DNA of 64,000 bases from Dicyema japonicum (Eukaryota > Dicyemida > Rhombozoa > Dicyemidae): positions 62,001 through 126,000 of the forward strand of contig RDEW01000041.1 in the NCBI GenBank assembly GCA_011109175.1, written 5' to 3'. This document shows, piece after piece, positions 35,050-47,599 of the stretch (position 1 is its first letter; each line of letters begins with the position of its first letter). The notes below the pieces were generated by a model that had not been told where the DNA came from, searched no databases, and was given only the letters and a program-made list of their open reading frames with translations. Position numbers and translations under genes: made by a program.

Positions 35050-36530
35050 CCTAATTTTGAATCCTGATGTTACTTATCCTTACTAACCATTTGTTTTGGT
35101 GGATGATCTCAAATACTTGTCCAAAAGGGGATACTTACAATGGTAGATGCTTCCGGATAAAGAACCTTCTGGATAGAGAACTTCGGATCTATCGACGCTG
35201 CGGTCAGATACCTCAACGAGATTATACTCCGAGCTCGCAAAAGATACATTGATGGGTCGTCCTCAACGTCCATCACACCCAAATTGATGCTGAAACGCGA
35301 GATCTAATCCAAACGAGAAATAAGCTCAAGAAATTCTAAAGACAATCCGTGGACGTAACTTAAAGGATATCAAAACTGAATAAAGAAATCACGCGGAAAA
35401 TCACAAAACACAACAAAGAACGTTAGGAATCCTTGCTCAGAAAAGCTACGAATAATACTTCCCCCACTGTATTATGGAAATCGATAAGGAGGCTCAAGAA
35501 GTGCTCTCCACATTTAATTGGACCCCGAAAACCATGTCCATATCCCAATGACATTATGAAGTACTATGTGAATATTAGTCATAAACCATATTCAAAAGAC
35601 CTGATCTTCGCTCAGGCCATGGTCGAAGGAATAAATGTCCTAAAAATTTTTACGACGTCGATCCACCATAATTTCAAGTCATGGTTGGCTAACTTCATCA
35701 ACGGTGGCAAACAATCAAAAATCAAAACCGCGATACCTTCCAAATGGAGTTCCACAAAGATCACCGTTGTCTCTAATGCTCTTCAACATGTTCATCACTG
35801 ACCTACCATCCCCAACCACCCAAAACACAATTCTTTTATCGTATATGGATGATCTCATGGTCACAGTGAAACATCGAAGAATCGAGTAGGCGACACGGTC
35901 CATTCAAAATCTACTAAACCTGATGGTTTTTGAAGAACCGCCTGAATATATCACCAGGAAAGTCACATGTAATGACGTTTACCTCAGCACGAAAAGAAAT
36001 ACGGGCAACACCACGAATAACATTGTATGATTTTCCGCTCCCCATTAAGAATACCCTTTCAATCCTTGGAGTCATCCTGGATCCCTACTAACATTTACCC
36101 ATCAAGTGGACCTAGTAACCGCAAGATCCAAAAGAAAATTAAAAATTCTCAAGGCTTTCACTCATTCACCAGTATCTTCCAGCCAATCGTTTGAGCTTCT
36201 ATACAAACAATTTGTTCTACCTAGTATCGAGTACGCCTGTGCTGCATGGATTCCTCCGTTATCAATATCGGCACAGAGTAAGCTGGAGGTTTTACAAAAT
36301 CGATGTCTCAGGATTCTATTGAGATCGTCGAAAAAGACGTCTACCTCGTTACTACGGAGAACACTAAACGTCCCCCAATCATGGAATACCTTACGGAACG
36401 TCACCGAGACTTGCTCAAGATGACAAAGTCCCCTGACCATCCCCTTGGGCCGGGTATCAAACTATATATGGACGTCTGTCTGAGATATGAGAAGAAGCTT
36501 GAAATACGAGGACATCATCAGTCGTCTTGA
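35050..36530 (+). mobile_element. CR1/Jockey-like LINE RT remnant
   Basis: Plus frames give PQRSPLSLMLFNMFITDLPS (RT strand), ILLSYMDDLMVTVKHR (YADD changed to YMDD), then KLKILKAFTHSP, KQFVLPSIEYACAAW and KLEVLQNRCLRILL from the post-RT region. Upstream, LIGPRKPCPYPND and similar segments belong to the pre-palm region. Several stops break the frame. Confidence 0.65.
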
Positions 36531-37539
36531 GGAAAAGTCTTATGAGTAGTGAACACATGCATAGAATAAAGGTGTCTGATGAAGAGTTATCTCTGCTCCA
36601 ACCAACTTATGGAACTGGCATGTGGTATTTCAGAGGACATCTCATTAGAGAAGAGAGACGATCGAAACGTTTATTATTTCTTTAGTCGCCTACTCAGGTT
36701 AGATGGAAGCAACAAGGGGATGTATCTGTTATAAGGATCCTAAGAGTGTCACCGTCGTTACCGGTGTCACCGACTGAGAGTGTCGCCGTATTTACCAGTT
36801 AATGGACAAACAAACTTATTGACTACTTAATTGACATTAGGTAAGAAAACACCATTTAAATATATAAACCCAATAAATAATTATAAAACTTGTAGAATTC
36901 ACTCCTTCGATGACTTCATCAGGAAACAGGGCCCACAGTTCCTTACCCACGTGCATCTGTCAAAAAATGTGTGGAGAAAACACAAGAGAGGTATTCCGAG
37001 GGATCACATAATGGGCGTATCTTTAGTAAAGTCTAAAATGTTTTCTCAGCGCCTGGCCAATGTCCGAGTATTATTTGCTTTGGTTTTATTTTTAATTATA
37101 AATTTATTTACAAAAGTCTTTTTAAGTAAGGAAACAGGAGGAAGTTCATTGTCACCACATCTGATGGAAGAGATCTGGAAACTGTAGCTCGTCCCGTAGC
37201 CACTGCCAAAAAACTAATTGGTAGTTGCTTTCTATGGAAGAGAGGGTGGGTCTGACCGCTACAAATTTAAGCAGTTTTCTCCATAACATGTGACCCACGT
37301 GAAAATCTGTTTCTAGTCACGAAAACTTTCTCGAGACAGCTGGAGTGATAAATGGGAAGATTATCCTTTTCCAAGAACCTGGTACGTTTGGTCACACTCA
37401 GAAGCTGTGAAACCCAATGGCTTCCCCAGTTGATCTTGATTGTTTTCATGAGGGGTAACACCGCATCAGTTATAGTCATAATTGTTTATTTTGACCTTGC
37501 CTCTAAATACGAAATGAAAAATGAAAAATTCTAAAGACG
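36531..37539. other. No supported gene
   Basis: The open frame at 36831-37187 includes a hydrophobic stretch (LFALVLFLIINLF) but no domain; its relation to a gene cannot be supported. Confidence 0.35.
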
Positions 37540-37700
37540 ACAGTAAAACCAAACTAACTACTCACGTGATCCCGGCACGCTCCACCAGAGACCTCATGTT
37601 CCTGTCTCGACCTTACACTATCACGTATCAGCCGTACAAATAAATGGTCGTAGTCGCACAGCTCTCTCCTCGGTTCAGGCAGATTAGGAAATCCAGAGGC
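37540..37700 (-). mobile_element. LINE family B 3' end
   Basis: Reverse complement of the family B tail: CCAAACTAACTACTCACGTG and ATCCCGGCACGCTCCACC. Confidence 0.65.
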
Positions 37701-37875
37701 ATGAAGAACGTAAAGTCCACATGGAAAAAAAGCAAATTCAGAAAAATTTAGGTAGTATCCTTATTATCGAGATATTTACAAAATTAAACTGATAACTATG
37801 GCAACTACAAATATGACCTAAAAATGATTGAAATATGACCTTAAAAATATAACTTTAAGACCTTAAAAATTAAAT

Positions 37876-38900
37876 ATGACCTAATTTTGTGGAGTTAATG
37901 TTTTTAAATTATTTTATTAAAATTTGTTGAAATAAAGCATCATATAATTTTTAAAATTTTCAGCATTAAAGTTTCTATCCTTTGCGAGCATTTTATTGGA
38001 AAAACTTTTTTCTACCGAGCATTCTATTTAAGTAGAAAAAACTCCTTAGTTGTGATAACTAATTGAAACCTTAAATTTGAATGATCATAACAAATTTTAG
38101 CTTAAAACGATTTAAAAAATGAAAAACGTCTAATTATTTTTAATTCGTAATTTTGAAAGGGACCGATCACTCGACCTCTTCTATTTTCAACCCTTTCACA
38201 CATAATCACTTTGACTCAAAATAAATTTTTTGTTTTTAGGGATAGGGATCGATCACTCGACCTCTTCTATTTTCACTCTCCCCCTCTTAATCGTTTTATT
38301 ATTTCAAAATAAAAATTTTTCGTTTTTTGAGGAAAAGGGACCGATCCTTCGACTTCATCTATATTTTCAACTTTCCTCCTCTTAATCGCTTTATTTTCAA
38401 AATAACAATTTTTCGTCTTTTTTGAGAGAAAAGGGACCGATCCTTCGACTTCATATATTTTTAACTCTTCCCCTTTTAATCGCTTTTATCTCAAAATAAA
38501 AATTTTTCGTNATGACCTAATTTTGTGGAGTTAATGTTTTTAAATTATTTTATTAAAATTTGTTGAAATAAAGCATCATATAATTTTTAAAAATTTTCAC
38601 CATTAAAGTTTCTATCCTTTGCGAGCATTTTATTGGAAAAACTTTCTACCGAGCATTCTATTTAAGTAGAAAAAACTCCTTACTTAGTTGTGATAACTAA
38701 TTGAAACCTTAAATTTGAATGATCATAACAAATTTTAGCTTAAAAAGATTTAAAAAATGAAAAACGTTTAATTATTTTTTAATTCGTAATTTTGAAAGGG
38801 ACCGATCACTCGACCTCTTCTATTTTCAACCCTTTTCACATATAATCACTTTATTGACTCAAAATAAATTTTTTGTTTTTAAGGGAAAAGGGACCGATCC
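37876..38900. repeat. 636-bp tandem duplication around a single N
   Basis: Positions 37876-38510 and 38512 onward start with the same sequence (ATGACCTAATTTTGTGGAG) and stay near-identical for about 280 bp. They then share the same satellite-like units. The single N at 38511 is exactly at the junction, so this may be a real tandem array closed by a gap or an assembly overlap left unmerged. Confidence 0.8.
38159..38510. repeat. Minisatellite of four about 86-95-bp units
   Basis: Units begin with GGGACCGATCACTCGACCTC (or close variants) at 38159, 38245, 38338 and 38433. Two more occur after the N at 38798 and 38890. Each unit continues with a pyrimidine-rich and then an A/T-rich segment. Confidence 0.85.
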
Positions 38901-39329
38901 CTAGAAGCAAAACGTACAGGTGTTAATGTTTTCAAGTGATAAATTTGTCTTATCAACAACCCGGACGCTATGACATACGACGTCGAGGGATTCGAACCAA
39001 GACATTTCTTGAATCTTCTAAATATACTTTTGTTGCAATATATTCATTTTCTATTCATTTGCGATTAAAGCACCTTGTATAATGAAAGATATGAAAAAGT
39101 CATAATTTAAACCTCGAGACTGGAGGAATAAGCAGAAAATCGCTTCGTTTTCTTGTAATGCTTGGACGTCAGGCTACACGCAAAAGCCACAGCGCACATG
39201 AGACTCAGTGGTATCTCCAGTTGATCTCCACTGCAACAGTGTTCCTTATCACTGTACAGCTACTGTATTAGCGTGTTCGATTTGGAGCCTCCTAGATTTG
39301 AAAAAATGGAAAATTTGGCAGAAATGACT
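38901..39329. other. No supported gene
   Basis: Contains GGGATTCGAACC, a tRNA B-box-like match on the minus strand, at 38988-38999. I could not fold it into a tRNA. Confidence 0.4.
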
Positions 39330-40100
39330 TACAAAATCAACGAAGCCAGCACTAAGGAAGACAAAGTTGAGTGGGTGTCAAAATTTGGAAGACTACCTCG
39401 AGGTAGATAGCCCTCAACTAAAACATTCAATGATAAATTTCATACGTTCGAGTCCGTAGCAAACGTGAAGAGTTTGATGAAATCCAAATCAAAGTGTCCT
39501 ATTGCTCAAAAGGATCGGGAAAAATTGTCAGACTGAGGCCTACCACCTGATCAGTGACAATCAATTGGGAACTCGAAAAAATGTGTCAAGGGGTTAAAGA
39601 ACAGGCAATTCTTAATCAATGCATTAACCAGCAGAACGGGAGTTTCAAGTCGTCAATTGTTATTTGTTAGATGATTTTGTAAAGGCTTGTTTCTGGAATG
39701 ATGACATAAAGAACACGCTTGTGCATTTCGACGGGTAAATTCAGGTTGATGTGGATGTTAAAACTAGTCGATTCCTTCTATTCAGATTTCTTTATAAAAC
39801 TGTATGGGAGATCCCCAGAAGAGAATTTTGCAGATGGCGGTTGTTAGGTCGCCCTACATTGATCAAAGTCAGTAGTTGAATTTACACATTGCTGAACCTA
39901 ATTATGCCAAGATCATTAGTATGCACTTTTATTCTTGGAATTTGGTGTTGTTGCGTTTATCGTTCAGAGACTCAAGACAGGGATGTACTATTTGAGGACA
40001 TGGCCAGTAGCCAACGCAATTCAGTTTATTGTAGACAAGAGAAGATTTAAGACAAATCTGAGTAATATAAAATCCTTTCTCTTCTGGTTCCCTTGTTCCG
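39330..40100 (+). mobile_element. RT fragment of restriction-endonuclease-type LINE
   Basis: YHLISDNQLGTRKKCQGVKE followed by QAILNQCINQQNGSFKSSIV is the pre-palm segment (Asn-Gln-x-Gly) of NeSL/R2-like RTs. The DNA matches 7.94-8.01 kb. Stops follow quickly and the palm is not recognisable. Confidence 0.5.
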
Positions 40101-41279
40101 TCTGAATTTACTTATTCACAAAAACCATCAGTTTTTTAGCGGATGGTTGTATTTCCAGTTAATCTCAACTTTATTAGGTTTTCTGTTGATGTTTTTTTTA
40201 TCATCGTTGATTTACTCTTATTACCAGAAACATTATTTTGTTATATTGTTGTGCTTAGGTTGTTATCAATCATTTATCAAAGTTAATTAAAAAATTAAAG
40301 TTTACCGAAGCAAAGATCACGAACCTGGGTTATTCATCTTTTCTTGGGGGTTGTTTTGGTAAGAGGAGGTGAGGAGTGTTCTTTCCTCGAAAGACTCTAT
40401 CCGAGAAGTTGAAAATCTTTCATTCATATGTGGAGTTCTTTCTGCTGAAAAATTGTCTTTTCACCCACAAGTTACTTTTCTTTCTGTTAGCCAACCATCT
40501 TGCACTTAGACATCCTAAACACCATCGATTAAACCTTAGAGTCTTTATTGAGGCTGGAGACCCGTGGTCGACATTACAGTCCTTACCTTTTATCTTGTAC
40601 TTCATTTTTTTGCTTGTCGTTTGAGATTTTACTCAACACTTCCTTCGAAAATGAACAGCGTGGGAAGATTTCAATCTCACTTTCAGGCATTTTCTTTCTA
40701 TTTTACGCAAAACCGAACAAACCATGTGTTTGAGCTTATCAACCAATTCTTACAATTCAACTTGGGAGACAAATAGTCTGCCGCTTATTTAATCAATTCA
40801 CCCCCACGTCTTTTAAATTTATATGATTTAGATCAAGGGTTCTCAACCGGCGATGCTCACCCCCAGGGAGTGCAAGGAAAATTTTAGGGGATGCGAGATT
40901 TTAAAAATTTATAGTTATTTTTTTGCATTTCAAATATAATTCCACAAGTGTATATTGGAGGAGTTTTGTAGTTCAGTAGTGAAAATGTATCATCTATCAT
41001 CTTAAACGGTTTTACATGAACTTATTCCATTTGTAATGACACACTTGTGTGAATCAGGATTCAGCTCTCTTCTGGCAATTAAAAATAAATAGAGAAATTG
41101 TCTGAATCCAGAACATGGCATTCGTATTGCGATTAGCAACAAAACCCAAGATTCGACAAAATAACTAAAAATAAACAAGTAAATCCATTACTTGTTTACT
41201 TTTGTTATTTTTGTTACTTTAAAGTTTATTTTGTTTGATTGTTAAATTTTTTATTTTTTATTTATTAGCAAACTTATGT
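40101..41279. other. No supported gene
   Basis: T-rich hydrophobic frames (40093-40290, 40376-40624) resemble nothing recognisable. They are most likely chance frames in T-rich DNA. Confidence 0.4.
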
Positions 41280-41284
41280 TCGGG

Positions 41285-42219
41285 GTACTTTTATCAGAAA
41301 CTCACCTATCGGTCAGGGTACGGGACAAGTGCTCTAAGCCATTTGAAACAATATCTGACACCTCATGGGATCCGTTATCCCCATACTATTTGTCATATAC
41401 CTGGAAGCTGCATGAGGGAGCTAAAACCATACTATGAAGCAAAAATCGATGTGGTGGCTTATGCGGATGACGTGGATTTCATTTCTCTCGACATGAATGC
41501 TCTGAAAAGCCTATTGGAGGTAATGCCAAATAAACTTGCCGAATGGTTCCTCAATGTAAATGTGGAGAAAACAGAATTGACTGAACTAGTCAGACAAAAA
41601 TCCAAGCTGGTTGAACATTGAAGAAAAATAAAGAAACTCGGATCGTTATTGGGAGATGAACAAGACGTAATTATGCGAAAACACATGCAAACAGTGCACT
41701 AAGCAGCCTAAGAGAAAACTGGCTAAAGCGTAAAGGATTGGGTATACAAACACGGATACGTTATACAATTCACTGGTGAAGCCTATTCTCCTCTACAATG
41801 CCTTAACATGGGGACTTTCTGATACGAACAGTCACAATCTAGACTCGTTTCATAAAGATTAGCTTCGACGTACTCTAGCCTCGACATGGCATTCAAGGCT
41901 CAGAAGCAAAATAGTTTATACCAGGACATCAAGCAAACCTATCTCACTAGAAATAACGGCATGCAGGTGCAGACTATTCGGATACATTCTAAGAATGGAC
42001 TTGAAGGCACCAGCAAATACTGTCATGGAGGACTATTTCATAGCTAACGGACCTCGTTTCAGGGGACGCCCGAGAAATACTCTCCCGGTTACGCTTGATA
42101 GAGACCTTCGGAGAGTGGGAAAACAATTAAAAGACGGGGACGACCTTGACGCCTTACGTTGCCCAGGACAGGGGGAAATTAATAACTCTTATTGTTTCCT
42201 GTGCTGCACAAGCTTTGTA
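41285..42219 (+). mobile_element. RTE-like LINE family A, host of a nested LINE
   Basis: The plus strand gives VVAYADDVDFISLDMNALKS with an intact YADD box, EWFLNVNVEKTELTELV, LGSLLGDEQDV-like, then LRMDLKAPANTVMEDYF, RFRGRPRNTLPVTLDRDLRR and DDLDALR. The order matches the copy at 14.9-17.9 kb. Its 3' end is split by the element at 42220-44040 and resumes at 44041. Confidence 0.8.
42137..42219. repeat. Left copy of about 97-bp target duplication
   Basis: From GACGACCTTGACGCCTTACG to CACAAGCTTTGT this matches 44041-44137. The only differences are two small deletions (5 and 9 nt) in this copy. Confidence 0.8.
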
Positions 42220-44040
42220 ATTTAATTTAATTGTTCCAGTCGCCTCTATCATATTTTCTAAGTTTCTAGGCAGGATTTCCACCCGGGAATATTTCCTTAG
42301 TAGATTTGCTGCCTTCACTTGAATGTTGCATATATTGTCCAAATTCGTTGCAGAATGGTTAGATCCCCAGATATTACATGCGTATCCTATTGTAGCCTCG
42401 ATGAACTGTTTGTATATTACATCCAGACCACTCAGATCTTTTATGTCTCTTAGGTTTCCCAAGAACGCCTTCAGGAAGTTGATTTTTTCGTACAAGTCAA
42501 TAACATTTTTCGACATGTTTTGTAAAGGTTAGGAAGGTGTCCATGGTGACTCCCAGGATTTTCTGGTATTTGTTTTGCAGGATAATCTTCCCATCCAGTG
42601 TGACGTCAATTGATACTTTCCCTAGTCTTCTGTTTGTCGTGAATAAAGTCGACACCGACTTCTCCGGGCTAGCAGTCAATTGATTTTCTCAAAGCCATAA
42701 ACTTAATTTATTTATATTGTCCTGTATTCTTCTCGTTACTTCCACAATACTCACATCCCTCCAGGCAATGACTATATCATCAGCATACGTTAATAATAAG
42801 TCATCGTCCACTGAGGGGTGGCAAGTCATCCATCATAACGTTGAACAATAGGGGAGATAATGGGGAGCCCTGGGGAACGGCATTTGCTAATAGTCTCGAT
42901 ACGGAACATCGATTGATATAGTGTCTCGTCCTCGTCGACCACTCGAGAAATTTCCCAACCATAATTTCAGGTTTGTGTCTATGTTCTACGAATATATTTT
43001 GTGCGTGATAATCTTCTCAAAACCGAGTCAAAAGCCTTCTGGACATCAATTGAGCATACAATCGTCTTTTTCTGTCCTGGTTTTTTGTTAAGGTCATCTG
43101 TTATGAACTTCTTTAAAGTATTTAGGTTTGTGTTAGTTGATCGTCCCTCTTTAAAACCATCTCGCATCCGGGAGGAAATGTCGTGTGAGTGTCATAATCA
43201 TCCTTTCTAGTATTCTTGTCTGGACGCACAAGAGCGACAAAGACCTGTAAGAAGCAGGGTCCTTCCTTAGTTTCCAGGCTTCAGTATTGGATGAATATTC
43301 GAAAGTTTCCATATAGCGGGAATACAGTTGAAGTTATTGAGCTGTTGAAGATGCATGTTTGTGCTGATACTCCCACTGTGCCCATCTTTTTCAACAGAAT
43401 AACTGAGATCCCGTCCGGTTCACAGGAATGTGTGTTTTTTGTTCGATAGATCTCCAAATCGACATCTCCCGATAGAACATACATTGTTGGGTGCCTCCTT
43501 TTCGGTTTCGGTTTTTTATGTGGGGAATGTCCATCCTTTGGAATGGTTTGTGGCTTATTCTCACACAATAATTGATAAATTTATTCAGATCCACCTCCTG
43601 TTCACGGTCTCCCTCGATATTGATTTCAGCATTTTTGACATTTCGCAGCATCTCCACATCTTGGTAAGTGAACTATTTTTTCATAGTTCTAGAAATTCGG
43701 CACAGTTTTGTTTTTGGAGAAGTTTCGTCTTTTCGTTGCTCTTCATGTTCAGTGCACGGATTCTGTTAGTATCATGTTTTGTTAGGTGCTTTTTACGTTT
43801 GAGACAATTCCTTTCTTTTATTAGTTGATTGTGCTAGCATCATATTTCTTCTTGGTGAGTTTTAAGAATCCTTTTCTGACAAATAGTTTTCTCCCTTCCA
43901 GAATCACCTTACTAAAGTGATAGACGGCTCTATCAATTGAGTTGAAATTAATCGGATGAAAATTCAATTGGGCCGAATCCACGTATTTTCTTAACCCTGT
44001 CCAGTCAGCATTAATATAGTCATAAAAAATGATGTGTTTT
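42220..44040 (-). mobile_element. CR1-like LINE nested in family A LINE
   Basis: The minus-strand RT remnants include DGFKEGRSTNTNLNTLKKFI and VCSIDVQKAFDSVLRR (palm Asp, about 43.06 kb), then SPLF-type DNA at 42.86 kb and ILGVTMDTFLTFTKHVEKC. FIEATIGYACNIWGS lies near the 3' end. The left boundary is an AATTAAATTAAATT tail adjoining the duplicated target, as expected for the 3' end of a minus-strand LINE. About 1.8 kb, 5'-truncated, several stops. Confidence 0.75.
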
Positions 44041-44180
44041 GACGACCTTGACGCCTTACGGGACGTTGCCCAGGACAGGGGGAAATGGAAGAAATTAATA
44101 ACTCTTATTGTTTCCTGTGCTGCACAAGCTTTGTCATGACCCATGGCATCGCGAAAGTGCTTAATAATTTTATTTATTTA
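44041..44180 (+). mobile_element. LINE family A 3' terminus after nested insertion
   Basis: Repeats the target segment, then continues ATGGCATCGCGAAAGTGCTT into a TAATTTTATTTATTTATTTA tail, the family A end. Confidence 0.8.
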
Positions 44181-44699
44181 TTTATTTAATAATAATAATA
44201 GCAAACCTATGGTTGAATAAAAATAATAATAATATAAATTAAAAATGTTCTTGGAGTGAGAAAGTTTATGAAAAAAGATTTAAGGATACGAGCTCTTAAA
44301 AGGTTGGAATCCCTGATTTAGATAAACTGGGATTCAAAGTTGAATGCAACATTTTAACTTTTTCGACGAGCAAAAGGCTAACAAAAAACTAATTTTAACT
44401 TTTTGAATGGCTATGTTAGCTATCGAGATGTAGGGGGTTTCCATCCAAGGGCACTATTTGGATTCCAATGTGTGTTTTGTTGCTGAACAGTTACATCTCC
44501 CTTCATTCTGCTATGGCAATACTAACATTTTGAATGTTTAGTAGTGAAGACTACTTTTGCAAGATCTGTTTTTTTACCCCAAGATCACCGGATTAGAAAA
44601 AGTTAAAAGTTAACTACTAACTAAGTATGCCCGGTTTTCCGGGTTCTGACTCTCGTTCGGGGTCCTCGAAGATCCAACAGAATTGGTAGAAACGGGGAC
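44181..44699. other. No supported gene
   Basis: AT-rich, with a TAATAATAATA run at 44186-44196; nothing else recognised. Confidence 0.4.
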
Positions 44700-46570
44700 G
44701 GTCTCATTCTCCATAGATTCCCGCATTTTCTAGATAGTCAGATATAGAGAGTGAATGCGGACAGCCGGTTTTCATTGCCCGCTGTAGAAATGACTTCACT
44801 CTCCACCTTAAGTGTACTTTAACATTCAATACGTTATCCACAGTTTTCTTATTTATTATTTTCAAGGCAGCTAGTCGTGCGGCTTCTAATTTTTGAGACG
44901 ACGATTCAGAAATCATCGAGCTCCAGGAAGGACATGCGTATTCGATTACTGGCATGTATTGTAATTTTTAATATGTTGGTCCTCCTTCTGACTTTGGTAA
45001 TAACGTCATTGACGTGTTGACCGAATGTTAGGAGAGTATCCAACTTTAATCCTAGTATTGTTGGAGACTTATTCATAGGAATTTAATATCTAAACAACTT
45101 GATTTTGGGAGACTATAATGATCTTCTATATATAGAGAAATTGTTATAAATGACTATCCTGTAGAAATTTCCATTCGATTTGATATGAGCCAATGTTCCA
45201 ACATACCAATATAACTTTGAAGTTTCATCCCTGCCTTCTCATAGTTATATTCTCATGTCGCAAGAACAATGTCATAAGCGTATGAGAGTATCAATGTATC
45301 GGGATCGTCATTGGTGGGAAGGTCATCAGTGTACAGGTTGAAAAGCAGGGGAGAAAGAGGTGAACCATGAGGAACACAATTCAGCAATAAACGGGATTTA
45401 GATTTTTCTGTTGTCTGACATCACTTGTCCCCTTCTTCCATTTAAAAAGTTCGACAGCCATCTTTTAATGTTTGGATTTATAAGAGTGTCAGAAATTTTC
45501 TCTATAAGCAGCGTCCGGGACACTGAGTCGAATGCTTTCTTCAAGTCTATTGAAGCCATTATGGTCCTTTTATGTGGTTTTGGATTAGAGAATCCATCAG
45601 AAATATATTGAGTTAATTTTGTTAAGTGAGTCGTAGTAGAATGATTTTCACGGAATCCATGCTGGAATACTCGATTTGGTACAATATCTTTGATTCGTGT
45701 TAAGATTAATTTTTATAAAATTCGAGACATCGCACAAAATATTACAATTAGACGATAAAAAGAGGGATCGTTTGCAGGTTTGTTTGGCTTCCGAATTGGC
45801 AGAATTATGGATTTGTTCCATATAGAAAGTATCATATTATTGTTCACAGATAGAGTATAAACGGATGATAGGAATTTGGTTGCTTTTTCACCAAGGTGTT
45901 TCAGTTCCATTATCGAGACATTGTCAGCACCTCGGGAACGGGAGTTTTTGGCATCCATGATTGCGTTTCGAACTTTTTGCGGAGTAAAGCCAATCAAATC
46001 ATATGATGGATACAACTTCTTGTAGACTCAGTGTTCCCTCGAGAAACTTTTATGACTGATTTCGACATAGTGTTTCATTAAAATATTTGGGTCGATGTCA
46101 CCACATAGTAGTACGTTTTTGAGGTTTGAGAAATTCTGTAGGTTAGGGTAATACCCACTTGGATAGGAGCTAGTAGGTGGAATATATACATTGACAATAT
46201 TTATAGTTTTTTTTAGGAATTCTAATATTTATGCCAATTAGTTCCAACGGGTTCTGGATAGAGTTTTCGGATTTTGTTTGAAATATCTTCATATTGAATT
46301 CCACTTCTTATTAATGTCATTAGTTCTACATCAAGCTTGATCTTTCTGTCTTTGCGGTTAATGGAATATCCGGTAAAGGTTGGGGTTTGTATGTTTGTTT
46401 GTAGCTTTGTCTTTGGATTAAAGGAATGTCAATTTCATTTCTATTGAGTAAGTGGCAAACTTCCAGCACCTTGTTCCGTATTCCGTTTATATTGATCTGG
46501 ACCAGGTTGATTTCAGGGCCTGGGTTGGATTCGACGTCACCACACAAAATTAGAGCGTACCTAGAAAACC
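44700..46570 (-). mobile_element. CR1-like LINE with N-terminal 2A-like peptide
   Basis: The minus strand starts FSRYALILCGDVESNPGP then EINLVQININGIRNKVLE (endonuclease N terminus), INIVNVYIPPTSSYPSG (internal endonuclease strand) and GFTPQKVRNAIMDAKNSRSR (pre-palm). KSIILPIRKPNKPANDPSFY and a palm-type GSPLSPLLFN-like DNA stretch at about 45.34 kb follow. YACPSWSSMISES near the 3' end belongs to the post-RT region. Parts of the endonuclease are deleted and frames are broken. It is about 1.9 kb where intact relatives are usually longer. Confidence 0.75.
46515..46544 (-). other. 2A-like ribosome-skipping motif in LINE
   Basis: Codons on the minus strand read CGDVESNPGP, an exact match to the D-x-E-x-N-P-G-P consensus. 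It is preceded by a hydrophobic RYALIL stretch, as in 2A-like peptides reported at the start of some APE-type LINE proteins. Peptide-bond skipping between Gly and Pro would release a short leader. Confidence 0.85.
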
Positions 46571-47599
46571 ATCCTCCTTCATGGATTTATTTATTTATTT
46601 ATTAACCCCGGATACACCGAGAAAGAAGTTAAAGTAAACAACTAATTAAGTGTATCCAGTTTCCACTTCTACAGAAACAGAGTCCATCCGGAATCAAAAT
46701 AAAAAATAAGACGTTCATTACATGTAGTTGTGGAAATCCCTCCAGTGGAGTGGGGGAGAGCAAATGATCCTTTTTCATACCGGCCTGGCACTGGGCGTCA
46801 CCTAGACAGGTGGATCACATGACGCCACTCTATTAGGAAGAAAGAGGAGGAACAGACACGCAAGCAGAAAACTTAAACCAATTAACCACGCAGCACCACA
46901 TAGCGCCACGCGGCAATGGATAGGGAAAGTGTAGTTCTTTTTAACATCATGTGATGCATAACACCACCATACGTGTGAACCACGCGGCATTTTTTAAAGG
47001 AGATCTGTAAAGGGGAACTATTACCTTTTTGATGCCTGAACAATACAAAACATCAAAGTTTTTTTTTATTATGATCCCTGATTATTAGCTGTTATGTAAA
47101 AACTCTCTTCGGAGAATTGTGGGGAGATTGTAGATCATGTGGGTCTCGCCAATGGTGTGAATATTATTGGAATCATGATTCATGTTTTCGTTGAGAATTT
47201 GATGGACAAGTCGTTTGTCCTCCTCCACAGTCATCAGATTGGATGGCTGAGTTGTTGAGAATTACTTAATGTCGATTATTGTCTTGTAGTGAGCTCTCCA
47301 ACGTGATATCAAGTCAATTTTGAGGTCTCTCCCTGTTGAGGTTATTTTAAAAGCCGTTATCGAGCGGAAAAATCCTCAAGTTCAACCAAACTCGTACAGC
47401 ACCTACAGGATGAATCGGTGAGAACATCAGTTTTGTAATCTCCACCTGAGTTAATGTCCCGTGTCTTGTAATAAGAAGGCCGATAGTATTTGAATCTTAC
47501 CAGTGTTGAATCCGATGGCTAATATAAAAGTCATCATAAACCGAGGATATTTCTCTCAGAATTAAAGCAGCAATTTAATTTAAAATTCTGAGAATTTTC
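46571..47599. other. No supported gene; one dispersed repeat
   Basis: A TTTATTTATTTATT run at 46584 is followed by a repeat at 46805-46885 (GGATCACATGACGCCACTCT) shared with 34.95 kb. The rest has no recognisable content. Confidence 0.4.

Noticed and set aside
38159-38510. CRISPR-like array of regularly spaced repeats
   Set aside because: The whole 86-95-bp unit is repeated, including the would-be spacers, and the genome is eukaryotic. It is a minisatellite.
38985-39010. Possible tRNA on the minus strand (GGTTCGAATCC B-box-like match)
   Set aside because: The flanks do not form a T-stem or acceptor stem and no A-box lies at the right distance.
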